Of a stretch of 48,258 nucleotides of DNA, positions 35,196 to 42,226 are shown piece by piece. The position numbers were made by a program, and so were the translations under genes. The notes beneath the pieces are model-generated. The model was not told the DNA's origin and did not search any database. It saw nothing but the letters and a program-made list of their open reading frames with translations. Source of the DNA: an uncultured Ruminiclostridium sp. (GTDB lineage Bacteria; Bacillota; Clostridia; Oscillospirales; Ruminococcaceae); the NCBI GenBank assembly GCA_947630685.1, contig CANRII010000006.1:1-48258 (forward strand), written 5' to 3'. Position 1 is the stretch's first letter; every line of letters starts with the position of its first letter.

Positions 35196-35669
35196 TTATA
35201 TATTTTGCTTATTTGAAATCTTTTTTCGGCGCTTTTGTACGATGCACACCGTAAACCACATAACAAGCGTATATTGCACGGTTATAAAAAGCGACGCTGT
35301 TACCGACGGCATTCCGGCGGCTTTCACTAATATACCCGGTCCCCATTCGGCAGTAAGTATAAACAGATACCGCCACGGAGGAATATATATTGAAAAGGGG
35401 CAAAATAACGAAATTACAGTTACAGGTATACATTTTGCCGTTATATTAAATTTTTTTGCCAAAACGGCAGTCGGGACAACAATTATGACAAACTGAACAA
35501 CAAAATCTATTATGAAACACAGCAGCGCGCCCAAGGGATCATAGCCGTTTCTTCCGATAGCGACAAGAAGAGCGGGCGCTATGAAGATCACATATAAAAC
35601 CGTTATAACGTATATTGCAACACACGCAGCAATTGCAGCGATATACGGTTTTATTTTGTCAAAGCTCAT
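35196..35669 (-). CDS. Hypothetical four-helix membrane protein (157 aa)
   Basis: Not recognised. Four or so hydrophobic segments: YIAAIAACVAIYVITVLYVIFIAPAL, ALLCFIIDFVVQFVIIVVPTAV, IPVTVISLFCPFSIYIPP and LFITVQYTLVMWFTVCIV, with a basic C terminus (KRRKKISNK). AAGGAGG precedes the ATG. It follows the chimeric 129-aa gene by 95 bases and stops 9 bases before the next promoter repeat, so it is probably the last gene of the unit started at 36178-36206. Confidence 0.6.
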   Translation of the reverse strand: MSFDKIKPYIAAIAACVAIYVITVLYVIFIAPALLVAIGRNGYDPLGALLCFIIDFVVQFVIIVVPTAVLAKKFNITAKCIPVTVISLFCPFSIYIPPWRYLFILTAEWGPGILVKAAGMPSVTASLFITVQYTLVMWFTVCIVQKRRKKISNKQNI

Positions 35670-35764
35670 TTTTTACCTCCTTGACAAAATATACACGAGA
35701 GTCAGAAGTATGATCTGCTCCTCAAAAAATGTTGATAGAATACAAATTTTTACAAAACAATATT

Positions 35765-36154
35765 TTATCCGCCTATTTGAATACCCGTTTCAACTCTTGT
35801 AATTATCCCGTCGCTGTCATAGTACATATAGTAATAATAATCGTTTGTATCAAAATTATAAAGATAATAAGCGGCTATTCTCCCGGTGTCGATATCATAT
35901 TTTCCGTATCTTGCTTCAACATTTGAAATGTTATTTCCGACTATCCACCAATCATTATACCTTAATGATGTATGATGACTGGCATAAAACAAGATGACCG
36001 ATACTATAAACAATATTATTATAGCTACCGTAACTGTCCGTGATATTATTTTGATACGGTTCTCTCTTTTGTTCTTTAGTATCTCTTTCGGCGCCGCGTC
36101 GGGAATATCCCGCTTTTGATACAGCGTGTTGATATTCTGTTCTATAGGCTCCAC
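35765..36154 (-). CDS. Chimeric small membrane protein with a HydE-derived N terminus (129 aa)
   Basis: GTG start behind GGGGTGAT. Residues 1-26 (MEPIEQNINTLYQKRDIPDA...) equal those of HydE with 3 changes, and the DNA similarity extends through the promoter. From residue ~27 the sequence is unrelated to HydE: a basic stretch, one helix (TVTVAIIILFIVSVILFYAS, ~40-60) and an extracytoplasmic domain with DWWIVGNNISNVEARYGKYDID and a Tyr-rich strand, which recalls small BamE-like lipoprotein domains of Clostridia. So a complete promoter, ribosome site and N terminus were captured from hydE. Function unknown. Confidence 0.72.
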   Translation of the reverse strand: MEPIEQNINTLYQKRDIPDAAPKEILKNKRENRIKIISRTVTVAIIILFIVSVILFYASHHTSLRYNDWWIVGNNISNVEARYGKYDIDTGRIAAYYLYNFDTNDYYYYMYYDSDGIITRVETGIQIGG

Positions 36155-36207
36155 ATCATCACCCCCCGTTTAAGTTAATTGTACTAAAATAACAGGTGAT
36201 TGTCAAG
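36078..36207 (-). repeat. Copy of the hydE promoter and 5' coding end
   Basis: Compared by eye with 32573-32700: about 14 substitutions and a 2-base indel over 130 bases (near 88% identity). It covers the -35, -10, ribosome site, GTG start and roughly 26 codons, and remains in frame with the new 3' part. Confidence 0.88.
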
Positions 36208-36218
36208 AAAGGAGGCTC
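36158..36218 (-). repeat. 61-bp promoter repeat, copy at the chimeric gene
   Basis: Partner of 35126-35186 (60 of 61 bases). Contains TTGACA (36201-36206), 17-base spacer and TACAAT (36178-36183). Upstream of it, up to 36347, only a 37-codon ORF that runs through the promoter is seen, probably not a gene. Confidence 0.86.
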
Positions 36219-36347
36219 GGAGATTTTTTTGATCTTCGTAAAACGGAATATTTTTATCGTTTGTTCGGTCATGCCCTATCCTCATTATCACCTTTGATTT
36301 TACCGAATTTTATGCTGCAATACTTTAGTATAACATCCATGAGTGTA

Positions 36348-36791
36348 TTAATATAAAGACCATTTGGACTGAATTTTCGCGGTATCGCTGCTTTTATTTT
36401 TCTTATAGCTCAAAATCAAATATCTCACTAACCTAGCCGTCAAAAACGGTATAAGCTGCGGTAAAAACTCGACTGCCATCCAACCGAATACCTGATTGCC
36501 GGAGGGATATATAAGATAACAGCAACAAAAGAGTAGATAACCGTAGATCCAATAAATCAGCGCTTTTTGGGATCTAATAATTGCGCCTAAAATAATGCCT
36601 GCAATAATATTGAGAAGAAAGGCGAGAAGCAGCACTACGATGATCCCGTTAACGGAAAGGCCTTCCGTTATTTCGATACCTATTTTTCCTAAAAGATAAC
36701 GTCCAAACGCGAGATATATCGCCTGTATGATATATACCGACAATTCCACCACAAGAACTTTAATAACATCTTGTTTATTGATTTTAGACAT
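36348..36791 (-). CDS. Hypothetical membrane protein (147 aa)
   Basis: I prefer the ATG at 36791 (MSKINKQDVIKVLVVELSVYI), with AAAGGAGAG 12 bases upstream, over the track start at 36932, whose first 47 residues are hydrophilic and unlike the rest. Four hydrophobic segments can be read, e.g. NGIIVVLLLAFLLNIIAGIILGAII and ALIYWIYGYLLFCCCYLIYP, and a basic C terminus. No family recognised. It follows another small membrane protein and the LRR-ABC transporter genes, so it may be the last member of that operon. Confidence 0.55.
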   Translation of the reverse strand: MSKINKQDVIKVLVVELSVYIIQAIYLAFGRYLLGKIGIEITEGLSVNGIIVVLLLAFLLNIIAGIILGAIIRSQKALIYWIYGYLLFCCCYLIYPSGNQVFGWMAVEFLPQLIPFLTARLVRYLILSYKKNKSSDTAKIQSKWSLY

Positions 36792-36951
36792 AATTATGCC
36801 TATCTCTCCTTTCGGTTTTTTATGGCTTTGCGAATCAAAATTGCCGACCGTATCCGACAAGGCAAAAAACCACATTCTGAAAGATTTATTTTCAGACTTA
36901 TCACCTTTGATTTTATCTGAAAAGTCGATCAAAAAGCAACAACGACGTTCT

Positions 36952-37413
36952 TTAAGAACCGTTACTGTCGGGATCGCTTTTTGAAGGCTTATTTTTTACA
37001 AAGCTTATTATATTATCTAAGCCTTTACGAATCGCTAAGCCGGGCATATCCATAAGTAACATTTTAACAAAGGCAAAACCTATAGCTTGATCGATCGGTC
37101 CGTAATTCAGCAGCCCCACTCCGGGCTCTACCCAAAATATTAAAAAACGACCTTCTTTTACTTCTAAAAACAGCGCAGCTAAAACAACAAAACAAAGCTC
37201 GGATAAAATTATCGATTGGATAGGCGGACGTAAAACAGCTATAGCAACAACCGAAACAATTACGATAAACACTATTGAAAATGCCACTTGATATTCCAGG
37301 TCGCAGGTATAAAATAAAATAATATGAAATAACACTATCAAAGCTTGAACGCACGAGGGGATAACGGCTTTTTTTAGGATCGTTTTCCATTTTTCCAAAT
37401 CAAATTTTTTCAT
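36952..37413 (-). CDS. Hypothetical membrane protein (153 aa)
   Basis: Not recognised. Three or four helices (SCVQALIVLFHIILFYTC, VAFSIVFIVIVSVVAIAVL, SIILSELCFVVLAALFL), then an amphipathic C-terminal half and a basic/acidic tail. AAAAGGAG precedes the ATG, 11 bases after the ABC ATPase stop, so it belongs to the transporter operon and may be an accessory membrane subunit. Confidence 0.6.
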   Translation of the reverse strand: MKKFDLEKWKTILKKAVIPSCVQALIVLFHIILFYTCDLEYQVAFSIVFIVIVSVVAIAVLRPPIQSIILSELCFVVLAALFLEVKEGRFLIFWVEPGVGLLNYGPIDQAIGFAFVKMLLMDMPGLAIRKGLDNIISFVKNKPSKSDPDSNGS

Positions 37414-37424
37414 ATCGGCTCCTT

Positions 37425-38084
37425 TTAAGCGTTTTTAATTATCTGTCCGTCCGCTATCTCGATAACCCTCCCGCATTGTGCGGCGATGTCCGCGTCGTGA
37501 GTGACTATAATAACGGTCTTGCCGTATTCGCGGTTAAGCTCGGTCAAAAGCCGCATGACCTCCTCGCCGGACTTTGCGTCAAGGTTGCCGGTAGGCTCGT
37601 CGCAAAGCAGCACGTCGGGGTCGTTTATCAGCGCCCTTGCTATCGCCGCGCGTTGCTGCTGTCCGCCGGAAAGCTCGGACGGGTAATGCCGCAATCTATC
37701 CGATATGCCGAGCCTGTCGGTTATCTCTGTAAGCCGCTCCGCTTTCTTTTTAGCGAGCTTTGCGGGCAAAAGGATATTTTCCTCGGCGGTAAGCTCCGGC
37801 AAAAGGTCAAAGAACTGAAACACAAAGCCGATATTGTTAAGCCGAAAATCCGCAAGCGGGCTGTCTTTGAGCTTAGTTATATCGGTATCGCCGTACATAA
37901 TACTTCCGCTGTCCGCCTCGTCCAGCCCTCCGAGCAGATTAAGCAAGGTAGTTTTACCGCTGCCGCTTTTGCCGATAAGTGCGGTAAGCTCGCCGTCGTT
38001 TACGGAAAGATTTATATTTTTAAGCGCTTTGACGCTGCCGTCGCCCTTGCCATAGGTCTTGTTAAGGTCTGTAGCTTTGATCAT
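37425..38084 (-). CDS. ABC transporter ATP-binding protein, LolD/MacB-type (219 aa)
   Basis: Walker [14 protein letters not shown]-loop [17 protein letters not shown], signature [15 protein letters not shown], Walker [13 protein letters not shown] and switch His in [11 protein letters not shown]. [15 protein letters not shown] is characteristic of the LolD/MacB/BceA class, which drives FtsX-type permeases in mechanotransmission rather than transport through a channel. It overlaps the permease gene by ATGA. Paralogue of the ATPase at 44650. Confidence 0.93.
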   Translation of the reverse strand: MIKATDLNKTYGKGDGSVKALKNINLSVNDGELTALIGKSGSGKTTLLNLLGGLDEADSGSIMYGDTDITKLKDSPLADFRLNNIGFVFQFFDLLPELTAEENILLPAKLAKKKAERLTEITDRLGISDRLRHYPSELSGGQQQRAAIARALINDPDVLLCDEPTGNLDAKSGEEVMRLLTELNREYGKTVIIVTHDADIAAQCGRVIEIADGQIIKNA

Positions 38085-40768
38085 TGTCTTTCCCTCCCTG
38101 AGTTTATATCCTCGGCTATGTTCTTCCTAAATTTTCTAAGAGCAAGCACGGTCAGAAGTATCGTTACCGCGCACATTATACCGACTATGATAAGCGTTAT
38201 CCGTTCGGCGGGTACTACCCACATAACTCGGTCAAGAAAATATCGGTCGCTTATCTCTGTAAGCTGCGAGCGCAGCGATTCTTTCAAAGCTCTGTCGGTG
38301 GAGGGGTCGTTCAGCATATCAAAAGTCTGCGAATGGAGATAATACCCGTGCGCCATCAGCATTTGCAGACCCTTTACCGATATGACGGAAAGCGCGCCCG
38401 CTATTATCGGCAGCTTGATATTATCTATAAGCAGTCTCAGCCTAAGCCTTGATATCGGCGCACCTACCGCCCTTAATACCGATATTTCATAAGCGCGCTG
38501 ACGTATCTTTACCCCTATTCCGTTAAAGTACGCCGCAAAGCCGAGCAGGGACATAATAATTATGATAAGCGCCATTCCTCCGTATTTTGCGGCGGCGGAC
38601 GCGATCATCGCCGTGTGTATCTGAGCAAGTCCGGTTTTGGTAAAGCCCGCGCCGGTTAGCGGCCCCGCGTCTATTCCGTCCTTGGCGATAATATTAGTAT
38701 AAGCCGCGTTGTGCAGCCCGATCGCCTTTGCGCCTGATACGGTGGTAAGCAGCCCGTAAGAGACCTCCGACTGATAATTTTTCACGCAGTTAAAGGTGAC
38801 GTTATCCATGTTCTCGGTGCTTATCACCGCGCCTATCTTCACTTTGCCCGAATTTATCTCTCCGATGCCGCCATAATCGTTTGCTTTTGCGGAGCAAAGC
38901 GTTATCTCGTCGCCCTGCGAAAGATGACCGCTGCCGCTGCATACGAAGATAACTTCTTCCCCGTTCGATATTTTTTCGGGGTCGATGCTGCCGCTTATGA
39001 CATACTTATCCAGGCTGTCTATTACCGAGCTGTCGGCAAGGCTGACCTCTATTTTATCAAGCGTCAGAGCGCCAAGCTCTCCGTCGTCGAAAATATCGGC
39101 ATATTTCTCATCGGACACGCTGATAAGATAATCCTTTTCCTCTTGCGTTCCGAAAAATATCCTGTCGGGATAGCCCTCTTTTCCTATCATAAACGTATTA
39201 GTAAGTACGCCGAACGCCTGCGCTCCCTTAAGCTCATCCGCGACCGCGTCGTCTATGCCGTACTCGGTATCCGCGCCCGCCATGGGAAATTCCCCGATAT
39301 AGACGGTAGGAGAGCCGGGCGCGCTGTAGTATTCGCTTATGCCGTCAAGCTCAAGATCTATGCCTCCCACCTCGGTGGAAAATTCGTAGCTTTGCGGGGT
39401 GTAATTCAAGGTTTGTATGATATTTTCATGATAGAAGCTTTCCTTTTCGGGAGTATCGGCAAAATACATATATCCCAAAGCCGTACCGCAGCAGATAAGC
39501 ACCAGCGCGGCGGTCTGTACGACGGTTATATATCTTTGTCGAAATACCCGCCCTATGCTGACAAAAAGGCTTGCGGGCTTTTTACCGCGCTTTTTTGTAA
39601 GCGGGCGCAGCTTAGACGCAAGCGCTCCCGCTAAAAACGCCGTAACGGTCATTATTACCGAGAAAGCGGCGGAAATGATAAACGGATCGAGGGTATAATT
39701 CGTTACCCACTTATCCGCCGTAAATCCCGAATAGGGCGGCATACCCATAAGCTCTGTCTGAAATATGTAGATCGCCATATAGACGAGCGACCCCGCGCCG
39801 CAGCCGATAACAAGCTGTACCAGCACGGCAAACAGCCCCTCGGTACAATACATGGCGGCGAGCCTTTTGCGGGAAAGCCCTATTCTCAGCAAAAGCCGAT
39901 CATGGTTCTTTCTCTGTGCGATTACCGAGCGCAGCACCGAAAATACCGACAGCGCCGCTATCACCATACATACTATCGACAGGCAGAGCAGAAACGCCGT
40001 GTCCTGCGTCGCATACTTCTTTAGCAGCTCGGAGGTTGAATATAAATCGTCTATACTTACAGAACTATACCCGTATTTTTGCAATATCTCGTCATATTTA
40101 ATATACAGATCGTCCTCGCCGTACAAATTGCCCTCGGCTATCCCGCTCAGCATGGTATATTCGTACAGCACATTTGCATTTTCGGGCTTGCCGACAAATA
40201 TCGACGGTAGGGGCTGTTCGGGCGGGTCGGTCATTCCTTTTCTTGTTGTTGAGGAAATTTCCGACAACGGGCGGTACAGTCCGTAGATCTCGTCTATTAT
40301 GCCGCTTACCGTATAGGAAACGCCGTCAAGCGTCAGGGTATCGCCCACATCGCCTACCCAGCCGAATCTGTCCAGAACATAACGGTCGGCGGCTATCTCG
40401 TTTTCCGACTGCGGAAGCCTGCCGCTTTCCATCGGGATATGACACAGTCCGGCGGGGTCGTCGAGATAGCCGCAGGTGAATTTTTCCGCGCCTGTCCCTG
40501 TTTTACCGAGAATGTTTATATGTCCCTCGCTGTACTCCCTGCCGCCCGAAATTTCGGTCAGAAATTCCTGCGACGGCGAGGTCACGATAAGCTCGTACAT
40601 TCCGTCATAGTCATAATCCGAATGAAGCTGCCGCGCAAAGCTTGAACGCAGCATAAGCAGCGACACGGTGACGACCATATTCATAAGTATCCCCGCAAAC
40701 AGCAGAGCGAATGCGGTTTTAAGGTGCTTGCGCCAGTATTTTAGAGATATGTAAAATAACGTTTTCAT
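38081..40768 (-). CDS. FtsX/MacB-like ABC transporter permease (895 aa)
   Basis: N-terminal helix (ALLFAGILMNMVVTVSLLML), a MacB-like extracytoplasmic domain (~50-260), a first FtsX block (LLCLSIVCMVIAALSVFSVLRSVIAQRK), further helices, a second external region (~440-740) and a C-terminal FtsX block (MALIIIIMSLLGFAAYFNGIG ... ALRKFRKNIAEDI). RKNHDRLLLRIGLSRKRL and RAYEISVLRAVGA are the coupling-helix motifs of FtsX permeases. Such single long permeases act in peptide efflux, antibiotic sensing or lipoprotein handling in Firmicutes. Substrate unknown. AAGGAGCG precedes the ATG. Confidence 0.88.
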   Translation of the reverse strand: MKTLFYISLKYWRKHLKTAFALLFAGILMNMVVTVSLLMLRSSFARQLHSDYDYDGMYELIVTSPSQEFLTEISGGREYSEGHINILGKTGTGAEKFTCGYLDDPAGLCHIPMESGRLPQSENEIAADRYVLDRFGWVGDVGDTLTLDGVSYTVSGIIDEIYGLYRPLSEISSTTRKGMTDPPEQPLPSIFVGKPENANVLYEYTMLSGIAEGNLYGEDDLYIKYDEILQKYGYSSVSIDDLYSTSELLKKYATQDTAFLLCLSIVCMVIAALSVFSVLRSVIAQRKNHDRLLLRIGLSRKRLAAMYCTEGLFAVLVQLVIGCGAGSLVYMAIYIFQTELMGMPPYSGFTADKWVTNYTLDPFIISAAFSVIMTVTAFLAGALASKLRPLTKKRGKKPASLFVSIGRVFRQRYITVVQTAALVLICCGTALGYMYFADTPEKESFYHENIIQTLNYTPQSYEFSTEVGGIDLELDGISEYYSAPGSPTVYIGEFPMAGADTEYGIDDAVADELKGAQAFGVLTNTFMIGKEGYPDRIFFGTQEEKDYLISVSDEKYADIFDDGELGALTLDKIEVSLADSSVIDSLDKYVISGSIDPEKISNGEEVIFVCSGSGHLSQGDEITLCSAKANDYGGIGEINSGKVKIGAVISTENMDNVTFNCVKNYQSEVSYGLLTTVSGAKAIGLHNAAYTNIIAKDGIDAGPLTGAGFTKTGLAQIHTAMIASAAAKYGGMALIIIIMSLLGFAAYFNGIGVKIRQRAYEISVLRAVGAPISRLRLRLLIDNIKLPIIAGALSVISVKGLQMLMAHGYYLHSQTFDMLNDPSTDRALKESLRSQLTEISDRYFLDRVMWVVPAERITLIIVGIMCAVTILLTVLALRKFRKNIAEDINSGRERQ

Positions 40769-40778
40769 AAATCGCTCC

Positions 40779-41651
40779 TTATTTTTCTTCTACGTCTATG
40801 CCGTGATCGCGTAAAAAATCTATATCCTCCTTGGGATACATTTCCTTTGACGCTTCGACCCGCTTTAGGCTGTCCATTTCGATAAGCCGCTTTATATCGA
40901 CCGAATCCAGACCGGTTATATCCAATTCTTCGACCGTTGAAAGAGTATAAAGCGCCGAGATGTCAGCCGGTTTTTTATCCGGGTCATAGTCAAACTTCCA
41001 TATCTCAAGACTTTTAAGATTTTTAAGACCGGTGAGAGGACTTAATGTAGGGATATATGAATGATGCAGGTCAAGCGCTTTCAAAGAGGTGAGCTTCCCT
41101 ATCGTTTCCAGCTCTTCAACAGTAAAATCGTGTAAGGAAAACTCCAAGTCCTCAAGATACGGCATATTATCCAAAAAAGTAATATCGTCGCCCCAGAAAT
41201 TAAAAACGGCAAATTTTTTAATCTCTTTCTGCTTAAACAAGGGCGAATAATCTATAGAATCATATCCGAGCATTTTGCCGAATTCGGCGTCGCTGTAATT
41301 TCCGCTGTAATAATCATCCAATGCTTCGCCTTTGATATCAGGGTCGTTTTTGGGTGAAAAGCCGATTTGCAGTTCTTCAAGCGAAAGCGGATCAAGAAAA
41401 TCAAAATTTTTTATTACATTACCTCTGAGGTTGAGGACTTTCAGATCTTTGAAATATGTAAGCTTGTACTGCTCGTTCGGTCTCAGCCGATCGAACCTTA
41501 GATCCAGCTCTGTTTCCGCGGTGCTGTGAAATTCGTTGTTTGTGCCTATTATTACAAACGGATGAAAAGCAGCGCAACATATCCCGAACACCGCTATTGC
41601 CGAAAGAACAACACCGGCCAAAGTCAATATCACTTTATCTTTACGCTTCAT
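40779..41651 (-). CDS. Membrane-anchored leucine-rich-repeat protein (290 aa)
   Basis: A short basic N terminus and a helix at ~8-34 (VILTLAGVVLSAIAVFGICC) anchor a domain outside the cell. It carries irregular leucine-rich repeats: FKDLKVLNLRGNVIKNF, YLEDLEFSLHDFTVEEL, LTSLKALDLHHSYIPTLSPL, LKNLKSLEIWKFDYD and TVEELDITGLD. LRR domains usually bind proteins or peptides. It is the first gene of the operon with an FtsX permease (10-base gap) and ATPase, suggesting it captures a ligand or acts as an accessory factor. GGGAG precedes the ATG. No lipobox is convincing. Confidence 0.75.
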   Translation of the reverse strand: MKRKDKVILTLAGVVLSAIAVFGICCAAFHPFVIIGTNNEFHSTAETELDLRFDRLRPNEQYKLTYFKDLKVLNLRGNVIKNFDFLDPLSLEELQIGFSPKNDPDIKGEALDDYYSGNYSDAEFGKMLGYDSIDYSPLFKQKEIKKFAVFNFWGDDITFLDNMPYLEDLEFSLHDFTVEELETIGKLTSLKALDLHHSYIPTLSPLTGLKNLKSLEIWKFDYDPDKKPADISALYTLSTVEELDITGLDSVDIKRLIEMDSLKRVEASKEMYPKEDIDFLRDHGIDVEEK

Positions 41652-41741
41652 TTATGCTCCCTTCGCCGTTTCTTAATGCCGTCGCTATGCCGAATGCCAT
41701 TAGAATCAATCCCCGTCAAAACGATAAACCGTTTTATCAAA

Positions 41742-41770
41742 ATTATAACTTATTCTTATTTTGTTTACAA
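41742..41770 (-). promoter_or_regulatory. Proximal promoter P2 of the LRR-ABC operon
   Basis: Minus strand TTGTAA (41765-41770), 17-base spacer, TATAAT (41742-41747), about 90 bases before the LRR gene. The non-coding stretch 41652-42226 contains this promoter, its repeats, promoter P1, a terminator and a decayed small ORF. Confidence 0.62.
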
Positions 41771-41779
41771 TATTTCTAT

Positions 41780-41805
41780 CGTGAATAGCAATTTATGAGC
41801 GTGAA
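41780..41805 (-). promoter_or_regulatory. 20-bp-spaced direct repeat upstream of P2
   Basis: TTCACG occurs twice on the minus strand (41780-41785 and 41800-41805), period 20 bases, ending 9 bases before the -35. Similar repeats precede P2 of the second ABC operon. Typical layout of a response-regulator site. Confidence 0.5.
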
Positions 41806-41858
41806 CGGCGAGATTATCCTGTGACTTTTGTATTAAACTCACACAATTGCTTACTTGA

Positions 41859-41887
41859 ATTATAATCTTTTCTTGCCTAAAAGTCAA
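41859..41887 (-). promoter_or_regulatory. Distal promoter P1 of the LRR-ABC operon
   Basis: Minus strand TTGACT (41882-41887), 17-base spacer, TATAAT (41859-41864). The surrounding ~65 bases are almost identical to 46087-46115 and flanks at the second ABC operon. Confidence 0.75.
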
Positions 41888-41891
41888 TACC

Positions 41892-41924
41892 TTTGCATTA
41901 AACGCCTCGTATTTGCATTAAACG
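41892..41924 (-). promoter_or_regulatory. Direct repeat CGTTTAATGCAAA upstream of P1
   Basis: CGTTTAATGCAAA is present at 41892-41904 and 41912-41924 (period 20), the proximal copy ending 4 bases from the -35. The core CGTTTA-G recalls LytTR-type direct repeats, but is not a full match. Confidence 0.6.
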
Positions 41925-41928
41925 GCTG

Positions 41929-41965
41929 AAAAATCCAAAACCGACCTCATTTGAAGCCGGTTTTG
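41929..41965 (-). terminator. Terminator of the second ABC operon
   Basis: Minus strand CAAAACCG...CGGTTTTG (8-base stem, 14-base loop) followed by GATTTTT. It lies between the end of the permease gene at 42227 and promoter P1. Confidence 0.65.
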
Positions 41966-41988
41966 AATATTAATAGAATTTCTTAAAG

Positions 41989-42125
41989 TCACTCTTTCCT
42001 AAAACGCTTATATATAATCCATTTGTCAAAGCTTACCGGAGCAAAGCGGGAGAAAAGCAGCGCCGCTGTGATCAGCAGGCGTGCCGGAAATAAAAATTAT
42101 ACGCTTTTTTAGGCTGTATTTTCAT
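41989..42125 (-). pseudogene. Decayed small membrane-protein ORF (possible)
   Basis: AAAAGGGGATC and an ATG at 42125 begin MKIQPKKAYNF and soon hit a stop. Shifting frame gives LLITAALLFSRFAPVSFDKWIIYKRFRKE up to a TGA at 41989, a helix with a basic tail. It may be the last gene of the ABC operon, broken by a frameshift. Weak evidence. Confidence 0.3.
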
Positions 42126-42226
42126 GGTTATGATCCCCTTTTGCTTAATTTGAGATCGGATAATTCTATTTTGACATAGCGTTTTACGGCGTTTTCTCGT
42201 GTACGACTTTAGTGGTGACCGCCCCG

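Noticed and set aside
36219-36270. 37-codon ORF starting at the ATG near 36270 on the minus strand
   Set aside because: It runs straight through the copied promoter and ends at the ribosome site; more likely chance or a truncated remnant than a gene.
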